Shown: piece by piece, positions 33,616 to 39,990 of the stretch
Numbering within the stretch: position 1 is the first letter of the stretch
Layout: each line of letters opens with the position of its first letter
DNA from: a virus
DNA length: 40,441 nt
Direction: 5' to 3' (one strand)
Virus record (IMG/VR): IMGVR_UViG_3300033148_003115
Coordinates: 1-40,441 of that record
Position numbers and translations under genes: made by a program
The notes under the pieces: model-generated
Told to the model about the DNA's origin: nothing
Database searches by the model: none
Seen by the model: only the letters and a program-made list of their open reading frames with translations

Positions 33616-34998
33616 TTATCCTGTCGATATTATGTGTCTTGGAGATATTGGTTCCAACGTCTCAATGTGTCTATTTACATGCACAGTCTGTATGTCACCG
33701 CCTACAGCATATCCCTTCGTAATCTCTGGGGACAGCATATCTTTAACTGCAAGGGCGGCACTCCATACTCTGTCATCCTTTTTTCCCTTAATGTGTTTGT
33801 ATCGTATAGCACCAGAAGGAGTTAAGTCTCTTTCTAGAGCTAGTAGTTGTGTAATGAACTCTATATCGTTCACAAGCTCAATGCCATGCTTTTCGCATAG
33901 TATCTTGAGATTGGTAATCATTATCTCTTTATTCTTTGATGAGAATATTACAGATTCAACCTTAGCACCAAACAACTTACGCATATCCTCTTCAAGTCGT
34001 ACACCAACACCAGTAGCATCTATGTTTATCTCATCTACGTCAAATGAAGCGTTTATGTGCGCTATTCGCTTCAACTGGCTTGAACGCTCTCCCACAGCAA
34101 AGTCATAAGGCATGTTACGTAACTCTTCTTGGAATCGTATTCTAACCTTATCAGGACATCTTTCAGCTATAGTAATAGCAGTAGACGAAACGCGCTTCCC
34201 AAAGTCTATTCCCATAACAACTTTATTCTTTGTTTGTAGAAGACTGAAGTAGTGTAGCTTGGGATTTACAACCCCTTGCAATAGCTCTCTGGTAAAGAAC
34301 GCCATATCGCTTATAGATGGGTCACAGCAGTACTCTTGACGAAAATCTAAGTCAAGCATAGTTTTCTGCATCTGACGTATCATTTTACGATACTCTTTAT
34401 CAGGACAATCAGTCCATGGTATCCTATGTCTGGAATATCCAGACGCAGGATCGTCCCACAAATCCCAAAATCTATTCGCTCTACCTCTAGGTGTCGACAA
34501 GATAGTCATAGAACCGCCACGTGATATTGAAGGCTGGATAGCGGCTAAGATATCACCATCGTTTAAGAGTGCGGCAAATTCGTCGCAGTATACCTTATGA
34601 GCTCTATAACCACGCACCGTTCTATCATTATTTGGTAGACTCACAATACGTGATTGATTTGGGAAGCGACATTCTGTCATTGAACGACTTAACAGTTTTG
34701 GTGGTACAGCCATTCCATGAATAAATGAATAGACGTACTGTAAAACACGTTTAGCCGCTTCTTCTCCAGATGAAACAAACAATATTGTTTGGTATGGTTT
34801 CGATAGCGCTGTAAATAGTCCTTCTAAAGCTATTACCCACGACAATCCTAACTGTCGTGCCTTCATTATAATGCGAAATGGTGCTTCGTCTAGTAAAAAT
34901 TTCTTCTGATAATCATATAGTAGTATCGGGCTTCCTTCAAACGTGAAGAGTAGCTCAAGGAATCTCGGTATCTTGTTCCTGTTGAATCTTGCTCTCAT
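33616..34998 (-). CDS. terL: Terminase large subunit
   Basis: A 460-aa packaging motor. ATPase: FRIIMKARQLGLSW (41-54), a Walker A variant of the RQxGxS kind used by T4-like large terminases; Walker B VYCDE (136-140); and the coupling motif LSTP (167-170). Nuclease: VMGIDFGK (261-268) with D265, and INIDATG (325-331) with D327, an RNase H-like acidic pair, with a third acid near ALAVKDM. It is complete. It starts at ATG 34998, overlapping the small terminase by 44 bp, with AGAGG upstream. It translocates DNA into the capsid through the portal and cuts concatemers. Confidence 0.93.
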   Translation of the reverse strand: MRARFNRNKIPRFLELLFTFEGSPILLYDYQKKFLLDEAPFRIIMKARQLGLSWVIALEGLFTALSKPYQTILFVSSGEEAAKRVLQYVYSFIHGMAVPPKLLSRSMTECRFPNQSRIVSLPNNDRTVRGYRAHKVYCDEFAALLNDGDILAAIQPSISRGGSMTILSTPRGRANRFWDLWDDPASGYSRHRIPWTDCPDKEYRKMIRQMQKTMLDLDFRQEYCCDPSISDMAFFTRELLQGVVNPKLHYFSLLQTKNKVVMGIDFGKRVSSTAITIAERCPDKVRIRFQEELRNMPYDFAVGERSSQLKRIAHINASFDVDEINIDATGVGVRLEEDMRKLFGAKVESVIFSSKNKEIMITNLKILCEKHGIELVNDIEFITQLLALERDLTPSGAIRYKHIKGKKDDRVWSAALAVKDMLSPEITKGYAVGGDIQTVHVNRHIETLEPISPRHIISTG

Positions 34999-35524
34999 CG
35001 TCAGCCTCTTTTATAACCTGTAGTTTTTCTTTATCAGACATTTCTTTTCTTACAGCAGAATCTATATCAACATCACCTTCAGATTCTATTTTAGAAAATA
35101 TATCTGATAAAACTTTTGACATGTCCTGCGTATTACCTGTATCACTTATACGAATTAACTTCTCAATAGCACACTGCATCTGCTGGTCTAAATACTGCCA
35201 TTCCTTTACTGATATATGGGCACTCTTTTTCATCTTACGGCACTGCATAATTGTTTCCCATAAGATGTCTTCTACCGGCAATTTCTTTTTCTTCTTACGC
35301 GCAGTCTGCTTGTCTGAATCTAAACTAGCTCTTTGTTCTTTATTAAAATTGTAGCGCTTGTAGTGCTTACATAACGTAGGTACGCTGATAACAACGTCTG
35401 GGTGTTCTGCTTTTAACCATTCGTTTATAGCAGTGCTTGATTCGCCTTTATCCCATCGTTGCTGTATCTCAGCTCTGAGAGGGTGTTCAGCAAACATTAG
35501 TTGTGGTTCATTCGTCTCGCTCAT
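34955..35524 (-). CDS. terS: Terminase small subunit (probable)
   Basis: A 189-aa protein overlapping terL. The N-terminal 55 residues (HPLRAEIQQRWDKGESSTAI then VPTLCKHYKRYN) form a helix-turn-helix, as in DNA-recognition domains of small terminases. A basic stretch RKKKKKLP follows. The middle helical part (MQCRKMKKSAHISVKEW onward) would form the oligomerisation region, and the end is acidic. It recognises the packaging site and stimulates the large subunit. The call rests on position and layout. The start, ATG 35524, has only a weak ribosome site but overlaps the upstream gene by 17 bp. Confidence 0.7.
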   Translation of the reverse strand: MSETNEPQLMFAEHPLRAEIQQRWDKGESSTAINEWLKAEHPDVVISVPTLCKHYKRYNFNKEQRASLDSDKQTARKKKKKLPVEDILWETIMQCRKMKKSAHISVKEWQYLDQQMQCAIEKLIRISDTGNTQDMSKVLSDIFSKIESEGDVDIDSAVRKEMSDKEKLQVIKEADDESKIQQEQDTEIP

Positions 35525-35822
35525 CGAAAATCATCGCCCTAAATAAAATAAATGTTAATGATAGTGACCCAACACATCCAAAGCAGTCGTATATTGTTAA
35601 GTTAAAAAGTGATGTTAAGTTCAGCAATAAGTATGCTATTATGGTAAAGAAACATATAAGCGCAACACCCCATGCAATCCTACTTACGAAAAACAATGTG
35701 GGTGCTATTCTGTTCATGATTAAAAGCTTACGCATAGTAAGACCGTCTAAGCATACTTTATGCATCATCGGAGTTTCTATCGGTTCGCCCTCGTTCTTGT
35801 TCCCGAACACTCTGTTTTGCAT
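35508..35822 (-). CDS. Two-pass membrane protein
   Basis: A 104-aa protein with a polar N-terminus (about 30 residues) and two hydrophobic helices, about residues 40-64 and 70-95. These include FFVSRIAWGVALICFFTI and a second with CFGCVGSLSLTFILFRAM, followed by an acidic end. Its size and topology are compatible with a holin or another small phage membrane protein. GGAGGAAAA precedes its ATG. It sits just before terminase, and no endolysin is nearby, so the function is not assigned. Confidence 0.5.
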   Translation of the reverse strand: MQNRVFGNKNEGEPIETPMMHKVCLDGLTMRKLLIMNRIAPTLFFVSRIAWGVALICFFTIIAYLLLNLTSLFNLTIYDCFGCVGSLSLTFILFRAMIFDERDE

Positions 35823-35970
35823 TTTTCCTCCCTACGTATTGTAGTACATATCCCTTCCTTCTGAGAAAATCACAAAAGCAAATTACTGCCCATATGAAAA
35901 CCTGTTTATCAACTCCACGACGTTCTGCTTGTAACTCTGCGAATTTAGTGAGTTCATTTAGTATATTCAT
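35758..35970 (-). CDS. Small hypothetical protein
   Basis: A 70-aa helical protein: a first amphipathic helix (ILNELTKFAELQAERRGVDK), a hydrophobic segment VFIWAVICFCDFL, then a basic and polar C-terminus. It overlaps the next gene by 65 bp and has no clear ribosome binding site, so it may be minor or initiated unusually. No family is recognised. Confidence 0.45.
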   Translation of the reverse strand: MNILNELTKFAELQAERRGVDKQVFIWAVICFCDFLRRKGYVLQYVGRKNAKQSVREQERGRTDRNSDDA

Positions 35971-36212
35971 GATATAAGGGGTAGGGTGAGAGTATTTGCA
36001 TTACTCACAAGCACATGTAATATGCAATTTCGATTATATTTTTGTATATTCGAAAGGGGTAACACATGCTACTATGCCTACCAGCGTTATTTTTTGGCTG
36101 ATATTGTTTTATCGTCCTCATCATATACTACAGCGTAAGCCCTCATACATGACTGTCCCGACCGGCATATACTTTAGCCCTGATTGCGACTTGTTCAGTC
36201 ACCTACCTTTTC
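35971..36212 (-). other. Spacer with tiny ORFs and a possible weak promoter
   Basis: No convincing gene is present. On the minus strand there is a TATAAT (36033-36038) with only a poor TTACCC-like -35 box. TTCGA and TCGAA arms around it make a short imperfect inverted repeat (about 36029-36054). Three overlapping ORFs of 19, 19 and about 39 codons lack good ribosome sites. It may be a promoter/operator for the packaging genes. Confidence 0.3.
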
Positions 36213-36314
36213 CTATTGTTGCATTGTGTTTATAAACTTTATTATCAACCGCGTATCATCATCTAATTCCAACTTACTATAAAAATCAACCTTAAACTTA
36301 CTATATTTATACAT
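36213..36314 (-). CDS. Possible 33-aa small protein
   Basis: This short frame reads MYKYSKFKVDFYSKLELDDD and ends in TMQQ before TAG. AAGGGCGG lies four bases upstream of its ATG. The mixture of basic, aromatic and acidic residues is plausible, but the frame is too short to judge. It follows the sigma-like gene by 18 bp. Confidence 0.3.
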   Translation of the reverse strand: MYKYSKFKVDFYSKLELDDDTRLIIKFINTMQQ

Positions 36315-36332
36315 ATAGCCGCCCTTTCATAA

Positions 36333-36665
36333 TTATGAAGAATTCGCCGTATCTATCGCAAACCGTTTTCTTAACTTTTTGTAACCTGTTTTCAGGAAAC
36401 CTCTTACAGAAGATTCAGCACAACCCATGGCGGCGCCTATTTCTCTGTTACTCATTGACCCTATTACACTTAGGATTAAGCTGGCTTTTATCTTTGATGG
36501 AAGCCCCAAAAGCATCTTTGGTTTTAGTGGAGTTATGATTTCTGGGTATATAACACTATAAGATAAGTCATCAGATTGGGTGTCTATAAGCCGTTTAAGC
36601 TTCTCATTCCTTCTTAAACTGCCATAGCCTCTTCCTTTAATATTCTTAGATGACTCTTGTATCAT
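36333..36665 (-). CDS. Sigma-70 region 4-like transcription regulator
   Basis: A 110-aa protein. Its C-terminal 50 residues (LILSVIGSMSNREIGAAMGC, then AESSVRGFLKTGYKKLRKRF) have the helix-turn-helix layout of sigma factor region 4, including the SxREIG first helix and a recognition helix followed by KKLRK. The N-terminal half contains basic KGRGYGSLRRNEKLKRLI and is not a full region 2, so this is not a complete sigma factor. It could redirect host polymerase to late promoters, as short sigma-like phage regulators do. It overlaps the upstream gene by ATGA. Confidence 0.6.
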   Translation of the reverse strand: MIQESSKNIKGRGYGSLRRNEKLKRLIDTQSDDLSYSVIYPEIITPLKPKMLLGLPSKIKASLILSVIGSMSNREIGAAMGCAESSVRGFLKTGYKKLRKRFAIDTANSS

Positions 36666-36883
36666 TTTTCATTCCTTACGCATGTACATGGTCGCAGATA
36701 AGATTGACTATCGGGTGAACGCCTCCAGTATATTATACCTCTTCCCCAACACAGTGTACAGTTCTTATTAACGCGAAACTCCGACTTTATGTACTTGCAT
36801 AAAAATGTAAACCTATCTTCTTCGCTTGTAACAGTCTGTATTTCGCTTGACGTAGTTACTATATCAACCTTCTCTTCTTTCAT
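36662..36883 (-). CDS. Small zinc-binding protein (half DnaJ-type zinc finger)
   Basis: A 73-aa protein ending in CTLCWGRGIIYWRR and RPCTC, i.e. CxxCxGxG followed by CxC, like one half of a DnaJ central zinc finger. The N-terminal part is acidic. It is coupled to the sigma-like gene downstream (ATGA), so the two may work together, for instance the zinc protein binding polymerase or DNA. GGAGAC precedes the ATG. Confidence 0.5.
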   Translation of the reverse strand: MKEEKVDIVTTSSEIQTVTSEEDRFTFLCKYIKSEFRVNKNCTLCWGRGIIYWRRSPDSQSYLRPCTCVRNEK

Positions 36884-36910
36884 AACGTCTCCTTAATTTA
36901 TTCTCTCACC

Positions 36911-37090
36911 TTACCAATTTATACCTAGAAACCAACCTAACCCTATTCCGATAAGAAACATCATTAAGTAACCAAGTATTGATGAAGCATTACCTTTTCC
37001 CGCTCTTCCCAATAGAAACCCAAGAACACCCCCAAATAACGCTCCTACAGCACCTCCCGCTAACGCATATATCATAACTACAAACCCCAT
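36911..37090 (-). CDS. Glycine-zipper membrane protein
   Basis: A 59-aa protein composed of two membrane helices rich in Gly (ALAGGAVGALFGGVLGFLLG, then LMMFLIGIGLGWFLGINW), with a short GRAGKGNAS turn. I chose ATG 37090 because GGAGG lies four bases upstream; the frame extends 14 codons further without a site and into the terminator. Glycine-zipper proteins pack tightly in membranes. Role unknown. Confidence 0.55.
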   Translation of the reverse strand: MGFVVMIYALAGGAVGALFGGVLGFLLGRAGKGNASSILGYLMMFLIGIGLGWFLGINW

Positions 37091-37103
37091 ATCTACCTCC
37101 AAT

Positions 37104-37140
37104 AAAAAGAGCGTTAACCTGCATTTCTGCAAATCAACGC
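37104..37140 (-). terminator. Intrinsic terminator in the small-gene region
   Basis: On the minus strand a 13-bp stem (arms 37128-37140 and 37111-37123, three G-U pairs) with a GAAA tetraloop is followed by TCTTTTT (T-run 37104-37108). The ribosome site of the next gene begins four bases later, so a promoter would have to lie upstream of or within the hairpin. It may act as a conditional terminator, with read-through when antitermination occurs. Confidence 0.85.
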
Positions 37141-37167
37141 CCTAAGTTACAGACTCCTTGTCGGGTA

Positions 37168-37515
37168 TTATTTCATCTGTTCTTCAGTCGGATCCTTTAT
37201 ATGTGAAGGTGGCTGTCTGTCAGCATCAGTACGCTGTGGTAACCTTACATCAACGCGCCGTCTTACTATATCCACCTCATCTATGACTATGAAAAATCGT
37301 TTCGTATCTGAGTATAAAGCCCTGTAATCATCATACTTGATTCTTGTATCAGATTGCTTAATGAACTCAGTTGTCTCATCTTCAACAAACTCGCGTCTAC
37401 CATCAGATAACCGCTCGACTACACGTATACGATACTTACCAACAAGCTCACCTTGTAGTTCTTTTATTTTTTCAGAAATATCCCTATTATGGTCCAATGC
37501 CTGTGTAGCGTTCAT
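37168..37515 (-). CDS. Small hypothetical protein
   Basis: A 115-aa soluble protein: an N-terminal helix (LDHNRDISEKIKELQGELV), then a beta-rich middle (YRIRVVERLSDGRREFVEDE, FFIVIDEVDIVRRRVDVRL), and a polar end PPSHIKDPTEEQMK. No known family. It shares a TAATG stop-start with the preceding membrane protein gene and has a GGGGAG site. It is the last gene before the terminator at 37104-37140. Confidence 0.5.
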   Translation of the reverse strand: MNATQALDHNRDISEKIKELQGELVGKYRIRVVERLSDGRREFVEDETTEFIKQSDTRIKYDDYRALYSDTKRFFIVIDEVDIVRRRVDVRLPQRTDADRQPPSHIKDPTEEQMK

Positions 37516-37727
37516 TATTTACTCCCCTTATGTGAAAGATTACCAGATAATGACATTAAAAGTAAAGATAGTACGTAAACCGCCCAAAATTCTCCACGCC
37601 AACTTAACTCAAATAAGTGTAATGCAACAAAGATGATTCCCTTACTTAAGAGAAACAGATATAAATGTACAAGCCCAATAACCATAATAATAGCGCAAAC
37701 TAAACCAGTAGTACTATCGTCGTGCAT
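37515..37727 (-). CDS. Small two-pass membrane protein
   Basis: A 70-aa protein with two membrane helices: residues about 8-35 (GLVCAIIMVIGLVHLYLFLL region) and about 46-60 (WAVYVLSLLLMSL). A short polar loop joins them, with a basic end. GAGGAG lies upstream of the ATG, inside the preceding basic gene. Function unknown. Confidence 0.5.
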   Translation of the reverse strand: MHDDSTTGLVCAIIMVIGLVHLYLFLLSKGIIFVALHLFELSWRGEFWAVYVLSLLLMSLSGNLSHKGSK

Positions 37728-37944
37728 TACGTTTCTCCTCTCTACGTCTTACCTTACGCTGACGTATCATCTCCATTAACTCTTTCTTTCTAATCTGCCA
37801 ATCTGCGTTTTCGTCCCATTCCTTCTTACGTTTACGCGTTTTCGCCGCTTTAACAGCCTTCTTACGCACCAACCTGTCGAAATGACGTTTATGCTTCTCC
37901 TTCTTCTTCATTCCTTTACTAGCCCTGTCTATCGTCTTCCCCAT
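37714..37944 (-). CDS. Very basic small protein
   Basis: A 76-aa Arg/Lys-rich protein (KKKEKHKRHFDRLVRKKAVK; RKVRRREEKRNARR at the end) that is largely helical. It is probably nucleic-acid binding. It overlaps the preceding gene by 26 bp and has AGGAG six bases before the ATG. No family. Such charge is typical of early phage proteins that bind DNA or polymerase. Confidence 0.5.
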   Translation of the reverse strand: MGKTIDRASKGMKKKEKHKRHFDRLVRKKAVKAAKTRKRKKEWDENADWQIRKKELMEMIRQRKVRRREEKRNARR

Positions 37945-38134
37945 AGTCTACTCCTAGTAGTTTCGCTCGCCAACGCTTCCATGCCTTTTCAGTCTTAGCA
38001 TCATCTTTTTTATTAACCTCGAACGCCTCACGCCACTTACCACGTAAGAATAACGTTAAACTCTTGAAAGGGACAGTTATCTTGAACGATACACCTTTCT
38101 TCTTCTCACGATTCATGTATTCTTTGAATCCCAT
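37919..38134 (-). CDS. Small basic hypothetical protein
   Basis: A 71-aa protein with a basic N-terminus (YMNREKKKGVSFKITVPFKS), a helical middle, and an acidic end GEDDRQG. It lacks its own ribosome site, but its ATG lies two bases after the upstream TAG, which fits translational coupling by re-initiation. No family recognised. Confidence 0.45.
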   Translation of the reverse strand: MGFKEYMNREKKKGVSFKITVPFKSLTLFLRGKWREAFEVNKKDDAKTEKAWKRWRAKLLGVDYGEDDRQG

Positions 38135-38136
38135 AA

Positions 38137-38361
38137 CTATTCTGCGTACATTGTTATTTCATCAACCAACACCGTGTGTATCACCATGTCATCACCACGT
38201 ATGTTGTATACTACAGAACCCTCAAGTATGAGCAACCCAGAAGGTGCTTCAAATGCGTCAGATACAACTAGATGCCTTTTCTCAGTCAACTTGTGAATTA
38301 CTATGTCACCTACCGTAAACTCCTCCTCCGTAGACTCAGAAAACTGCCTGCCCTCTTCCAT
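38137..38361 (-). CDS. Small acidic hypothetical protein
   Basis: A 74-aa acidic, beta-predicted protein starting MEEGRQFSESTEEEF, with GDIVIHKL and LLILEGSVVYNIRGDDMVI. I chose ATG 38361 because GGGAGGG lies four bases upstream. A longer frame to 38421 overlaps a better-supported upstream gene. The pattern is SH3- or Tudor-like but not assignable. Confidence 0.5.
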   Translation of the reverse strand: MEEGRQFSESTEEEFTVGDIVIHKLTEKRHLVVSDAFEAPSGLLILEGSVVYNIRGDDMVIHTVLVDEITMYAE

Positions 38362-38375
38362 AATACCCTCCCCGA

Positions 38376-38552
38376 TTACCTGTATAAAATGTTCTTCTCC
38401 AACAACCCGTGTGCCTTCCATACCTCAATTAACTCGTCCTCACCGAACTCTCTAACGAATAACCTAGTTACCATCTCCAACATTACCCCTGCATGACGCT
38501 CCGTGTCACCCAATACCTTGCTAGCTAATACGTTAACCTTTGCCTCTTCCAT
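38376..38552 (-). CDS. 58-aa hypothetical protein
   Basis: A short frame (MEEAKVNVLASKVLGDTERH onward, ending LLEKNILYR) with AAGGAG ten bases upstream of its ATG. It lies head-to-tail with its neighbours, overlapping the preceding gene by 20 bp and ending 15 bp before the next ATG. Composition is helical and amphipathic. It fills what would otherwise be a gap, and its good site makes it credible. Confidence 0.5.
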   Translation of the reverse strand: MEEAKVNVLASKVLGDTERHAGVMLEMVTRLFVREFGEDELIEVWKAHGLLEKNILYR

Positions 38553-38892
38553 CCTCGTTCCGCTCCTTTGCTATATTATCAATATAGTCTTCCAACTTGT
38601 AAAGCACAGCTTCACTGTAGTTCTTTATATAAAACGTGCTTATTAGCAACCCCTTATGCTCTGTATATGAAAAACTGTAATCTGCAAAATGTAACTCACA
38701 TAAAAGCTTCCTGAACCCGTTCCGATGAAGCGACCCAACCTCAAAATATAGAACACCATTCTTCTTAATAGCATCCTTGTACGTTTCCTCAAGATAGAAG
38801 TCCAAGTCCAGCATGCATCCAGAAGGGTATATGACACTCTTGTGATTGTCAACGTTAGTAGTGTCCTTAGGTAAGCTATTGTCAATACTCAT
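38533..38892 (-). CDS. Hypothetical protein
   Basis: A 119-aa alpha/beta protein of unknown function. Its middle (GVLYFEVGSLHRNGFRKLLC then FSYTEHKGLLISTFYI) has a strand-helix-strand layout, and its C-terminal helix is LYKLEDYIDNIAKERNE. It has no visible ribosome site and begins 12 bp after the stop of the membrane protein gene in AT-rich DNA, so coupling or an unusual start is possible. Confidence 0.5.
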   Translation of the reverse strand: MSIDNSLPKDTTNVDNHKSVIYPSGCMLDLDFYLEETYKDAIKKNGVLYFEVGSLHRNGFRKLLCELHFADYSFSYTEHKGLLISTFYIKNYSEAVLYKLEDYIDNIAKERNEDGRGKG

Positions 38893-38904
38893 ATATTATG
38901 CATT

Positions 38905-39111
38905 TTAATATTTATCACCAGACATCCTAACCTCCTTCTCATACCACATCTTCTTACAAGCACCACACAACCTTTTACGCTTCTCAACGTCCTTAAATGC
39001 CTTCCAACACGCGCCAGAGAACAATCCTACGCTCACACCAAGTATAAACCCTATTCCTAATGCTAAAACAATCACTATAAGCGTTAACCCGGTCGAAATA
39101 ATATCTATCAT
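38905..39111 (-). CDS. Membrane protein with a CxxC motif, possibly leaderless
   Basis: A 68-aa protein: a hydrophobic segment (residues about 7-35, LTLIVIVLALGIGFILGVSV) followed by a cytoplasmic-type tail with RLCGACKKMWY, a CxxC zinc or redox motif. It resembles small phage single-pass proteins. No ribosome site is present. The promoter just upstream (39118-39146) predicts transcription beginning at or next to the A of its ATG, so it may be translated from a leaderless mRNA. Confidence 0.55.
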   Translation of the reverse strand: MIDIISTGLTLIVIVLALGIGFILGVSVGLFSGACWKAFKDVEKRKRLCGACKKMWYEKEVRMSGDKY

Positions 39112-39117
39112 ATATAT

Positions 39118-39146
39118 AGTATATCACATGTTCCTGCATTTGTCAA
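39118..39146 (-). promoter_or_regulatory. Strong sigma70-type promoter (P2)
   Basis: TTGACA (39141-39146), a 17-bp spacer and TATACT (39118-39123), with the extended -10 TGN just before. AAAAAA sits upstream of the -35, as in UP elements. Predicted +1 is 39111, the A of the next ATG. Spacer and -10 resemble the promoter at 39963-39990 (shared ACATGTGATATA). Confidence 0.85.
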
Positions 39147-39300
39147 GTCCTTTTTTAGGTATTAATGCTTCCTCCGTCGCTGGAATTTTCCTGTCCATAG
39201 AAAACTTATTAACACTTTTCAAAATCCAGTAGGCATGGTTGGTGGCCTTACTTCACTATTCACATATAGAGACAGAAACTTACAACTTTAAATTGCAGAC
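39147..39300 (-). other. Short gene-free stretch before promoter P2
   Basis: I see no convincing gene here. A 24-codon frame beginning MDRKIPATEEALIPKKG runs into the promoter without a ribosome site. There is another possible weak promoter-like pair (TTGAAA, then TATGGA after 17 bp). It separates the terminator at 39301-39332 from promoter P2. Confidence 0.4.
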
Positions 39301-39332
39301 AAAAAAAAGAGCAGAGTTTTAAGCTCTGCTCT
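39301..39332 (-). terminator. Strong intrinsic terminator
   Basis: AGAGCAGAG (39308-39316) and CTCTGCTCT (39324-39332) make a perfect 9-bp stem with a 7-nt loop. On the minus strand it is followed by an unbroken T-run (39301-39308), and on the plus strand by CTTTTAC, so it may also work in reverse. It ends the Lys-rich gene's transcript. Confidence 0.92.
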
Positions 39333-39351
39333 CTTTTACTTGCTTTGATAT

Positions 39352-39783
39352 TTACTTCTTTACAGCTTTAGCTTTCGCGCTTGTTTTATTCTTTGCGCTT
39401 GCTTTAGCTTTAGCATACTGTTTTAAGCTTGTTAAGCTTAATTGCAATATGAGAGCATGCAACTTCTTTCTGCTGTCATACTGCGTGTTAATACACAGCA
39501 TCTGTTTTTTAGCTTGCGCATCACATTCAAGTTTGCGCAATAGCTTTATATCTTTATTGCAATAAGCATAGAATGATGATAAATCATTCAAACGTTTAAG
39601 CAATTCAATTACATCTGCTTTTGCTATGATGCAAACGTTGCTTTTAAACTCTGCTTTAATACTTGTCTTTTTAGTATCAAAGCTATATAAAACTCTTTCT
39701 CTTTCTTTATTGATTACTTCTTTCACAACTTGCTTTACTGCTACGCTCTTATTTGCTTTATTACTGCGCTTTGTCTTTTTCAT
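39352..39783 (-). CDS. Lys-rich basic protein
   Basis: A 143-aa, very basic protein. The N-terminal 30 residues (MKKTKRSNKANKSVAVKQVV) and the C-terminal AKAKASAKNKTSAKAKAVKK are low-complexity Lys/Ala tails, like histone tails. The middle is helical (FKSNVCIIAKADVIELLKRL, YCNKDIKLLRKLEC). It is probably nucleic-acid binding. Its ATG shares bases with the stop of the upstream 57-aa frame (TAATG). It is bounded by promoter P1 and the terminator at 39301-39332, so it appears to be a stand-alone early unit. Confidence 0.6.
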   Translation of the reverse strand: MKKTKRSNKANKSVAVKQVVKEVINKERERVLYSFDTKKTSIKAEFKSNVCIIAKADVIELLKRLNDLSSFYAYCNKDIKLLRKLECDAQAKKQMLCINTQYDSRKKLHALILQLSLTSLKQYAKAKASAKNKTSAKAKAVKK

Positions 39784-39956
39784 TATACACGCTCTCTTTC
39801 ATTTTGTGTACTGTTAGATTTTTTCGTTGCTTTGCGCTTCGTTGCAGTACTCAACTGCATTGCGCTTTTAACATGTATCATGACAAGTTTTACTCTGCTT
39901 TCGCTTGTCGCTTTCGTGTCGCTCAATATATTTTGTATTTCGTTGTATCTATTCAT
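39783..39956 (-). CDS. 57-aa basic ORF, possibly leaderless
   Basis: The frame MNRYNEIQNILSDTKATSES continues to TQNERERV and TAA, which overlaps the next ATG (TAATG). It is helical, then Lys/Thr/Ser-rich. There is no ribosome site. The strong promoter P1 (39963-39990) places the predicted +1 exactly on the A of its ATG. Coupling to the Lys-rich gene and the promoter geometry support translation, though the frame is short. Confidence 0.5.
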   Translation of the reverse strand: MNRYNEIQNILSDTKATSESRVKLVMIHVKSAMQLSTATKRKATKKSNSTQNERERV

Positions 39957-39962
39957 GCTATA

Positions 39963-39990
39963 ATTATATCACATGTACAGCATTTTTCAA
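39963..39990 (-). promoter_or_regulatory. Strong sigma70-type promoter (P1)
   Basis: TTGAAA (39985-39990), a 16-bp spacer (AATGCTGTACATGTGA) and TATAAT (39963-39968), with the extended -10 TGA. An A8 tract lies just upstream (about 40004-40013), as in UP elements. Predicted +1 is 39956. The promoter at 39118-39146 has the same distal spacer end and -10 geometry. Confidence 0.88.

Noticed and set aside
39123-39210. 24-codon frame beginning MDRKIPATEEALIP
   Set aside because: It overlaps promoter P2, has no ribosome site and is too short to judge.
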